A stretch of DNA of 64,000 nucleotides, taken from contig NZ_VKAB01000016.1 in the NCBI RefSeq assembly GCF_009769385.1, positions 62,001 through 126,000 of the forward strand, given 5' to 3'. The notes under the pieces were generated by a model. That model had not been told where the DNA came from. It made no database searches and saw only the letters and a list, made by a program, of their open reading frames with translations. Positions 34,979-42,000 of this stretch are shown here, in pieces. How positions within the stretch are numbered: position 1 is the stretch's first letter; each line of letters starts with the position of its first letter. A program made the position numbers and the translations under genes. This DNA is from Saccharothrix deserti. Lineage in GTDB: Bacteria > Actinomycetota > Actinomycetes > Mycobacteriales > Pseudonocardiaceae.

Positions 34979-35261
34979 CATTTGCAGGGTGACAGAATCG
35001 ATCGAGGCGCAACTGTGCGACACCCAGTGATATCGACCCGTCGACGGGAAGGCGACAAACACGGTGCCCCTGGGTGCTTCTTTGCGCCATCGGACAGGAA
35101 ACCGTTTTCCCATCGGATGCTATGAGGTCGACAACGCGGGGTCAACGGCGAATTCCGGGGTAGCACCACGTCGCCGAGCGTCGAATCGATCGAATGCCCA
35201 GGTCATCGCCACCAAAATTGATCACCGACTCGCCTCGGACCTGCGGCGGAAAATGCGGACC

Positions 35262-35309
35262 GGTCATACTTGTGAACAAAATCGGCGGGCACTGGTCATA
35301 CTTGTGAAC
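35262..35309. repeat. Two 16-bp direct repeats with 32-bp period
   Basis: GGTCATACTTGTGAAC occurs at 35262-35277 and again at 35294-35309. The spacing of 32 bp is about three helical turns, so both copies face the same side of DNA. AT-rich for this genome. Probably an activator binding site left in the promoter region between the pectate lyase gene and the broken response regulator. Confidence 0.6.
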
Positions 35310-35335
35310 CAGGGGATTACGCAGATATGGGTCCG

Positions 35336-35640
35336 TCAGCGGAGTTCGACCAGGCCTCGGCGGACCGCTTCGGAGACGGCGCCGGCGCGGTTGCCCAGGC
35401 CTTGGGCGACCAGGCGGATCACCTCGATCTCCCGGTCGGTGAGGACGGGCTCCGGGCCGGTGAGTCGGCTGACCACGCGGGCGGCGGCGTCCGGGCCGAG
35501 GGCTGCACCGCCACAGGCGGCTGTCCGGGCGGCCTGGAACAGTTCGTCCGGCGCGCCGGCTTTGAGCACGTAGCCGCGGGCACCCGCGGTCATGGCTCGC
35601 ACCACGTCCGCCCGGGTGCCGTAGCTGGTGAGCACGACGA
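35336..35640 (-). pseudogene. Truncated NarL-type response regulator
   Basis: The minus strand encodes the second half of a receiver domain ('VVLTSYGTRADVVRAM', 'GARGYVLKAGAPDELFQA') and the start of a LuxR HTH ('LTDREIEVIRLVAQGLGNR'). The first ~75 residues with the phospho-accepting Asp are missing, and the HTH collapses after GNR to an unrelated 15-residue end, so the recognition helix is deleted. It abuts a truncated binding-protein gene on the other strand at about 35645. Confidence 0.72.
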
Positions 35641-35646
35641 CCGCCG

Positions 35647-36006
35647 CCGACCGCCGCGCTCCGCTGGGTCGTCGCGGACGGCCACCCGTTCATGGCCCGG
35701 GGTCAGCGGGCGGTGATCCTGGCCGGCGCCAAGCACCCGGCGGCGGCCGAGCTCTACATGAACTGGCAGCTCTCCACCGGTGTGCAGGCGAACTCGTTCA
35801 ACGGCTGGTCGGTCCGCACCGACGTCACCCCCGCCGGTGGCTTCAAGCCGATCTGGCAGTACCCCGACGCCCACCTCGGCGGCTTCCCCCAGTTCATGGC
35901 CGACCGCGCCGAGGTCGAGCGCTGGAAGCAGACGTTCGCGCTCTACTTCGGCGAGGTGCAAGGCGCACCCACACCCGGCCGGCTCGGGCTGCACCCCGGC
36001 CGTTAG
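35647..36006 (+). pseudogene. C-terminal fragment of an ABC transporter solute-binding protein
   Basis: About 118 residues: 'LRWVVADGHPFMARGQRAVI', 'HPAAAELYMNWQLST', 'NSFNGWSVRTDV', ending 'GEVQGAPTPGRLGLHPGR'. This is the last part of an iron/putrescine-type extracellular binding protein. There is no start or signal peptide; the coding sense begins at the junction with the truncated response regulator. A deletion or inversion breakpoint is the simplest reading. Confidence 0.68.
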
Positions 36007-36042
36007 GACATCAATTCGGCGCAGGCCTGCGGGCGGCATCCT

Positions 36043-36080
36043 CGAAAGGCGCGTCGGATTTTCCGGCAACGCGCCTTTCG
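36043..36080. terminator. Hairpin behind the binding-protein remnant
   Basis: Twelve-bp perfect arms CGAAAGGCGCGT/ACGCGCCTTTCG (36043-36054, 36069-36080); the loop itself can pair CGGA with TCCG. Probably the surviving terminator of the lost transporter operon. Confidence 0.65.
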
Positions 36081-36200
36081 CACGTTCCGGTGGCCGCGAA
36101 TTGCGGAAGACGACTTCGGGATTTCGCGCATGTTCATCGATCGCTCCGGCGGTGACCATGAACAGCGTCAACGCACCCTCCGACCCCGCAAGAGTCGTCA

Positions 36201-36536
36201 GTGCTCAAGAACTGGTTCCGCAAGGTGGGCCCGGCCACGCTGGCCTGCGCCGCCGTGACCACGCTCGTCGCCGCACCGTCCGCTCAGGCCGCGGGCAACC
36301 TCATCAACTTCACAAACCACCGCAACCACGCGGTGTGGGTGGCCGTGGTGGTCAAGTCGAACCCCGACCGGTGGTGCATCAGGGTCGTCTCGGGTGCGTC
36401 GCTGGCCCCCAAGCGGCAGTTCCCGACCGACACCGTCGAATGGGCGGCCCGGGTCTCGTGCAGCAAGAGCGACCCGGTCATCGCGCGGAAGGTCACGTGC
36501 TGGGGTTCGCAGGACCTGTTCTTCGACATCAGGTAA
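36201..36536 (+). CDS. Small secreted protein of unknown function
   Basis: 111 residues from GTG 36201. Clear signal peptide to about residue 30 (PSAQAAG). The mature part of about 80 residues has three Cys ('RWCIRVV', 'ARVSCSKS', 'VTCWGSQ') and beta-strand character. I do not recognise the family. There is no convincing Shine-Dalgarno sequence. It is followed by a strong hairpin terminator and stands alone between two stretches of gene debris. Confidence 0.6.
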   Translation: MLKNWFRKVGPATLACAAVTTLVAAPSAQAAGNLINFTNHRNHAVWVAVVVKSNPDRWCIRVVSGASLAPKRQFPTDTVEWAARVSCSKSDPVIARKVTCWGSQDLFFDIR

Positions 36537-36547
36537 CCGGTCCCGGC

Positions 36548-36581
36548 GCAGTCGTCGGGTCGTGATCGACCCGACGACTGC
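36548..36581 (+). terminator. Terminator with 15-bp perfect stem
   Basis: Arms 36548-36562 and 36567-36581 (GCAGTCGTCGGGTCG and complement) around a TGAT loop, 12 bases after the stop of the small secreted protein gene. Confidence 0.8.
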
Positions 36582-36589
36582 ATCACTGG

Positions 36590-36700
36590 GCGCAGATCGG
36601 GTGGTGGGCGTGTTGGGGAGGAACTTCGTCCATTCATCAGGGGTGAGATCGCGGTCGAGCGTGTGGCAGACGGTGGTGATGGCGTGTCGGGGTCGGTGTT
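36590..36700 (-). pseudogene. C-terminal relic of a WD40-repeat protein
   Basis: The minus strand reads 'CHTLDRDLTPDEWTKFLPNTP', matching the 'C.LA.RdLT..EWarY.Pg.pYR.TC' ending typical of actinobacterial WD40/conflict-type proteins. Only about 30 residues survive, and no WD repeats precede it. Confidence 0.45.
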
Positions 36701-36779
36701 CCAGAGGGCGATGGTTTGTCGGTGCCGGCAGTGGCGATGGTGCGGCCGTCAAGTACGTCGAACAGGGCTGCTCATCAAC

Positions 36780-37105
36780 CACCATCCCGGTGAAATCAAC
36801 CCGGCGACCGCGTTCGGCGTCTCCGGGCAAGGCATCTGCGGCACGAAGTTGGAGTGCAACTGGGGTGACGCGGCGAGGCGACCGCGTTCGCCATCTCGCC
36901 CACCCGGCGCATCTACCGCACCTGGCCGGGCGCCACCACCTGGCACGAGATGCCCAACGGCGGCCGGGCCGACGACACGCAGAGCTGCTTCGTGCTCGAG
37001 GGGCTCCGGCACGTCACCGTCCGGGTGTACGGAACAACAAACTCGACCTGGTGGTCCTACCGGGACGCCGGCGGCACCTGGCGCGGTTGGTACCCGGGGT
37101 CCTGA
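36780..37105 (+). pseudogene. Frameshifted remnant of a small secreted protein gene
   Basis: Two coding-like blocks in different frames: 'TAFGVSGQGICGTKLECNW' (about 36800-36865) and, after a TGA at 36866, 'RRIYRTWPGATTWHEMPNGG' through 'DDTQSCFVLEGLRHVTVRVY' to 'GGTWRGWYPGS' (36869-37105). The second block has strong third-position GC bias and ends at a proper stop. I read it as one dead gene; the family is unknown to me. Confidence 0.4.
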
Positions 37106-37110
37106 CCTCT

Positions 37111-37168
37111 ACCTGATCAAGGCGTCCCTCAAGTCGTTCCAGCGGCTTGAGGAACGCCTTGGTCAGGT
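37111..37168. terminator. Long imperfect hairpin at the end of the membrane-protein gene
   Basis: 23-base arms (37111-37133, 37146-37168) with two mismatches. It overlaps the last codons of the minus-strand membrane protein and lies just behind the plus-strand remnant, so it can stop transcription from both sides. Confidence 0.6.
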
Positions 37169-38436
37169 CCTGGGTCGGGGCGACCGACCACCAGCACGAG
37201 GGCGACCGCGCACACGAGGAGCAGGGCCGAAACCCAATGCCCGGCCGTGCCCAGTGACGCGCCCACGCCACCGTCATCCTCCGTGACGGCCGCACGCCAG
37301 AGGTTGAGCGTGCCGAACACGCCGAGCGCCGAGGCCGTCGCCAAGGCCGCGAAGGCGGGCGTTCCGACCACGCGGAAGGCCAAGCCCGCGCTCGCCGCGA
37401 CGGCGGCCATCACCAGGAACAGCAAGGCCCACACGACGAACTCCGCGACGCCGCGTTCGTCGGGCCGCAGTGCCATCCCGATGAACGGGAGGACGGCCAG
37501 GGCGACGAGCGCGGCGGTCGACCACGTCCGCAGCGCACCGACGGCGCCGACCAGCACACCCGCCAGCGCGAGCGGCCACGCGAAGCCGGTGGCGCCCGCC
37601 GGCGCGTCGTGGATCAGGACGAGCATCACGACGGGCGCGGCCAGGACCAGGCCTGTCAGCGCGACCGCGGTCACGCTCCTGAGCCCGGTCGTCGCGCTCG
37701 CCGCGACCGCGATCCCGAACACCACGAGTCCTACCACTCCCCCGGTGACGGTGCCGAAGGCCTGCTCCCCGGTGATCGCGACCGCCACCGTCGGCAGCAC
37801 GGTCGCGACAGCGGCGCAGGCTCCGGCGGCCCGCGCCCAGCCGTCGCTCTCCACGACCGCCGCTTTGCCGCCGAGCACGACGGCGGTGATCGCGACGGCG
37901 GCGGCCACCGCGACGATCAGCACACGCGGCGTCGCGGCGGCGGACCGCGCCGGACCGATGACGGCCACGCCGTAGTACGCCGCGACCGCGACGAAGCCGG
38001 CGAGCGCGCCACCAGCCCTGCTCGACCTCGCGACTTCCCGCACGACGCCGAAGAGCCCGATCACCAACACGCCGGCAGCACCCGCGACCAGGCAGCCGAC
38101 CGCGACGGGGATCGACAACCCCTGCGTCGCCGGGTCTTGCCCGCTGCCGACAGCGGTGGCCGTCAGGCCCCGGTACTCCGGCGCGTGCAGCACCGTCGCG
38201 AGCACCACACCCGCCGCACCCGCGGCGACCAGCCAACGCCAATACCGGTCGAGCAGCACGGCCACCGCCATCGCGCCCGCACCGCACAGCGCGATCACGA
38301 GCTGCGCGCCGATGTGGGCCGGGCTGTCCGGCCCGACCACGAACAACATCCCCAACGACTGCGGCGACCCCACGAACGCGAGCACCACCGCCCCCGCCAC
38401 ACCGGCGGTGACCAACCGCCAGACCGAGCCGCCCAC
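37129..38436 (-). CDS. Polytopic membrane protein of unknown function
   Basis: 435 residues from GTG 38436, chosen because GGGGGAG lies 5 nt upstream. Around a dozen hydrophobic, Ala/Val-rich segments with very short loops ('VWRLVTAGVAGAVVLAF', 'LVIALCGAGAMAVAVLL' and so on). There are no charged residues in the helices to suggest transport and no recognisable domain. It stands alone, with a terminator at its 3' end. Function unknown. Confidence 0.6.
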   Translation of the reverse strand: MGGSVWRLVTAGVAGAVVLAFVGSPQSLGMLFVVGPDSPAHIGAQLVIALCGAGAMAVAVLLDRYWRWLVAAGAAGVVLATVLHAPEYRGLTATAVGSGQDPATQGLSIPVAVGCLVAGAAGVLVIGLFGVVREVARSSRAGGALAGFVAVAAYYGVAVIGPARSAAATPRVLIVAVAAAVAITAVVLGGKAAVVESDGWARAAGACAAVATVLPTVAVAITGEQAFGTVTGGVVGLVVFGIAVAASATTGLRSVTAVALTGLVLAAPVVMLVLIHDAPAGATGFAWPLALAGVLVGAVGALRTWSTAALVALAVLPFIGMALRPDERGVAEFVVWALLFLVMAAVAASAGLAFRVVGTPAFAALATASALGVFGTLNLWRAAVTEDDGGVGASLGTAGHWVSALLLVCAVALVLVVGRPDPGPDQGVPQAAGTT

Positions 38437-38589
38437 TGGAACTCCCCCACCCTTCACACCAGCCGACGCTAGTGGACAACACGCACCGCCATGGGCCGAA
38501 CGCCGCATCAGCCCGAGCGATCCACCGACCCGAACGCCCAACTCCCGGGTCTCCACCGCACTACTCGCGAGTCCTACGTCCAGGCGGGG

Positions 38590-39048
38590 TCAGGTGACGG
38601 TCAGGGCGGCGTCGCCGCGGGCGCGGCAGTACTGGACGCCGTCGATCTTGTTGATCGGGTTGAACTCCACCGAGTACCGGTCGATCTTCCGGTCGCCGAC
38701 CAGCAGCCCGTCCACGCCGTCCGGCCGCTCGTGGGTCGCCACGCCGTCGGCGTCGGTCGTCTCCTCGGCCACCCGTCGCCCGGTCGTCTTGCCGTCCACC
38801 GGGCCGACCGCGATGAAGAACGCCAGTTCCGCGCCCTGCACCGGCTTGCCGCCTGCCGTCATCGTCGCGGTCAGGGTCAGCGGGGCGACCCGGTCGGTGA
38901 CCGTCACGTCCGCCACGGCGATGGCCGTCTCGGTGCACGACCGCGAACCCGGCTCGGTCCCGCACGCCGCCAGACCGGTCACGGCGAGGAGCACCGCCGG
39001 GAGTCCCGCGACGCGGAACCCCCGGCGGTCGCGCTTGCTCTGCGTCAT
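38590..39048 (-). CDS. Putative lipoprotein with Ig-like beta domain
   Basis: 152 residues from ATG 39048. Lipobox 'AVTGLAACG' gives a lipid-anchored Cys near residue 28. The mature part ('DRVAPLTLTATMTAGGKPVQGA', 'VAEETTDADGVAT') resembles bacterial Ig-like/Big-1-type folds. It begins 4 bases after the stop of the giant secreted protein gene, so the two are co-transcribed. It may help anchor or assemble its large neighbour at the cell surface; that is inference. Confidence 0.62.
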   Translation of the reverse strand: MTQSKRDRRGFRVAGLPAVLLAVTGLAACGTEPGSRSCTETAIAVADVTVTDRVAPLTLTATMTAGGKPVQGAELAFFIAVGPVDGKTTGRRVAEETTDADGVATHERPDGVDGLLVGDRKIDRYSVEFNPINKIDGVQYCRARGDAALTVT

Positions 39049-39052
39049 GGCC

Positions 39053-42000
39053 TCAGCATCCACCAGCCGACCAGTCGTAGGCGGCGCGGGCCGGCGGGTC
39101 GTTGAACGGGTGCGTGTAATACGCGGTGAGCATGTCGATGCCGAACGACATGTCCTCCGGCGCGATGCCCACCGGCGACGGCACGGGGTCCAGGTAGTTC
39201 AGCGTGCGCAGGATCGTCTCCCCCGGTCGGCCTTCGATGGCGATCTCGTTCTCGCTCGTCGCGAACTTGCCGGGCAGGGTGCTGACCCCCAGGCACGCCA
39301 CGCCGAAGTCGAACTTCCGGGACAGCCTCAGCTCCTGGTCGGCCAGGTGGAAGCGGATGGCGTGGATGGTGTTGCTCTCGTCCAGCTTGAGCTTCACCTC
39401 CTGGTCCGGGCCGGGGATGTCCACGTGGAACGTGAGGTCGACGTCCGGCACGATGGTCAGCCCGCCGAACTTCAGGAAGATCCGCTCGAAGTCGCCTTCG
39501 ATGCCCGTGGTGAGGTAGCTCAGGTTCGCCCCCGGCGAGAACGTGACGTGGCGGACCCCGGTCAGCACGAGCTGGAAGTCGTCGATCTTGATCTCCGGCA
39601 CCCCGGCGTGCCCGGTGAGCGTCCCCTTGGCCTCACCCAGCACCGGCACCTCCTCGTTGAACACCTCCAGGTCGATCTGCTGCACCGGGTAGGCGGTGTG
39701 CACGGTGGCGCCCAACCGCAGTTCCGCCGTCGCCGGCACCGAGTCCACCTCGACGGACGTCCCCGTGCCGAGCGCGACCGTGGTGACCGCGCCGAGGTCG
39801 GTGAAGCCGGCGAAGGCGTTGCCCGCGAGCGGGATGTCCACCCCGCCGATCGGGAACCCCTTGACCAGGTCGGCCTCGACCTCGGCCGATCCGTCCAGAG
39901 TGGACTGCGGTGCGTCCGCCGTCGTCCGACCGCTGTAGGTGATCTTCGGTGTGGCGACGGCTCCGGACGCGAAACCGGTCATCTCGAAGTCGAGCTTTGC
40001 GGGCACGTCGGTGATCGAGAGCCGCCCGGACGCCGGACCGCCCTGGAACGCCGCGGTGACGTGTGCGGTCAGGCTGCCGATCCCCTCCGACGCGACCGAG
40101 CGCACGGTGCTCTTCGAGCCGAAGATCCCGTCGACGTTCACCTTGCTCGGCACGTTGGACAGGCCGGCCGCGCCGTACACGGTCCCGTAGTCCGCCGTGG
40201 TCGCCTCGATCCGCGCGTCCACCCCGCCCAACGACGCGCCGTGCGCGTCGTGCGCGTAGGTGAACCCGCGCGGGTCGGCGTCCGCGGGGTGGAACGGGCC
40301 GACGGTGAGGTGGTCGATCGTCGGCGACAGCCCGGAGAGGGTGACCATGCCCGCCGCGTGCGAGACCTTGTCCACCAGGCCGTCGAGCGACGCGTACAGC
40401 CGCAGCGCGCCACCGGCGGGCGAGTACTCGGTCAGGTCCACCTGCTTGGTCTTGAGGTCGACGGTCACCGTCCTGGGCAGGCCGGGCAGGTTCACCGTGG
40501 CCACCGCGCCGAAGCAGGCGGCGAGCAGCGTGCAGAACGGGCTGTCGTCCCGCACGCAGCCCGGTCCGTTCGCGCAGGACCGGCCCCGTGCGGCGACGCC
40601 GTTGTCGAACAGCGGCGCGCCGAGCCCGTTCAACGCGGCGATCTTGCCCAGGTACGCCTCGGCCTGGAAGCCCGCCTGCCGGTCCGCCTGGTAAGTAATC
40701 TTGCCCTCGGTCATGCCGATCTCGACGGTGTTCGGCGTGTCCAGGAGCGCGGTCGCGGCGATCCTCGTGTCGTCGGCGCCGTTCGCGGCGAACACCGCGT
40801 CGGCGTCGAGCGCGATCCGGGTCGCCGCCATGGCGAGCGTGGCCGTCGAGCCGGTCTTGTCCTTGGTGTAGGTGACCGACCTCAGCCCGGCGATCGTCGC
40901 GCTCGCGTCGATGTCGTTGCTCAGCTCGCGGAAGTGGCCCGCGAGGTGCGGGCCGACCGGGGACGTCGCGCCGCCGTGGTTGGTCACCGCGAACGTCGCC
41001 GACCCGAGCGCGGACGACTCCGCGACCAGCCGGTAGTTCCCGTCGGCCCAGTCCGCGGTGAACTTCGCCGGGATGTCCCGCAGCTCGCCGAACGCCGACC
41101 AGTTGCGCCCGTCCACCGGGATGTCGCGCACGAGGGCGGTGACCGCGCTGATCGGCGCGGACATGGTGACCTCGGCGTGCTTGGCGGTCGCGTCGACCAC
41201 CACGTCGGCCTCGGCGGGCACGCCGCGCACGGCCGCCCGGAGGTGCCCGACGCGGTCTCCCGTCACGGTCAACGCGATCTCGTCGACCGGGGCGGAGTTG
41301 CGCATGCTCAGCGTCGTGCGGTCGCCCAGGGTGCCGGTGACGCGCATGGACGCGGGCAGGTTCGACACCGCCGCCCGGCCGCGCACCACCGGGAACCGCT
41401 GGTCGGTGGTGCGGGTGTCGACGTCGAGGGTGAGGCTGCCGAGCGCGGCGGACGCCGTGTAGCCGACGTCGACCTTGCCGCCGCCGACGTCGATCGGCCC
41501 GACGGTCAGGTCCACCGGCGAGGGCACGCCCGCCAGCGTCGCCAACGCCTTGAAGTCGGGCAGCGCGTCGATCAGCCCGTGCACGCCGACGTACGCCTGG
41601 AGCGGGCCGGTCGGCCGGTAGTCGTCCAGGACGACGGTGCGGGCGTTCATGTCGACGGTGACGGCGGTCGGCAGGCCCGGCAGGCTCACCGTGCCGACCA
41701 CGCCGAAGCAGCGCGGGAACGTCGAGCAGAACGGGCCGTCGTCCTTCGCGCAGCCGGTTCCGTCGTCGCAGCCGCGGGCGACCGCGGCGACACCGTTGCC
41801 GAACAGCGGCGCCCCGAGCCCGTTCAACGCGGCGATCTTGCCGAACGCGACGTTGAGCGCGAGGCCGATGTTGCGGTCGGCGGCGTAGGTCAGCCTCCCT
41901 GCCCCGTAGTCGACCCGGATCGTGCTCGGCAGGTTGTCGACCCTGCCGGACACGGCGAACTTGACGTCGTCGACGTTGTCCGCGGTGGCGAGGATCGCCT

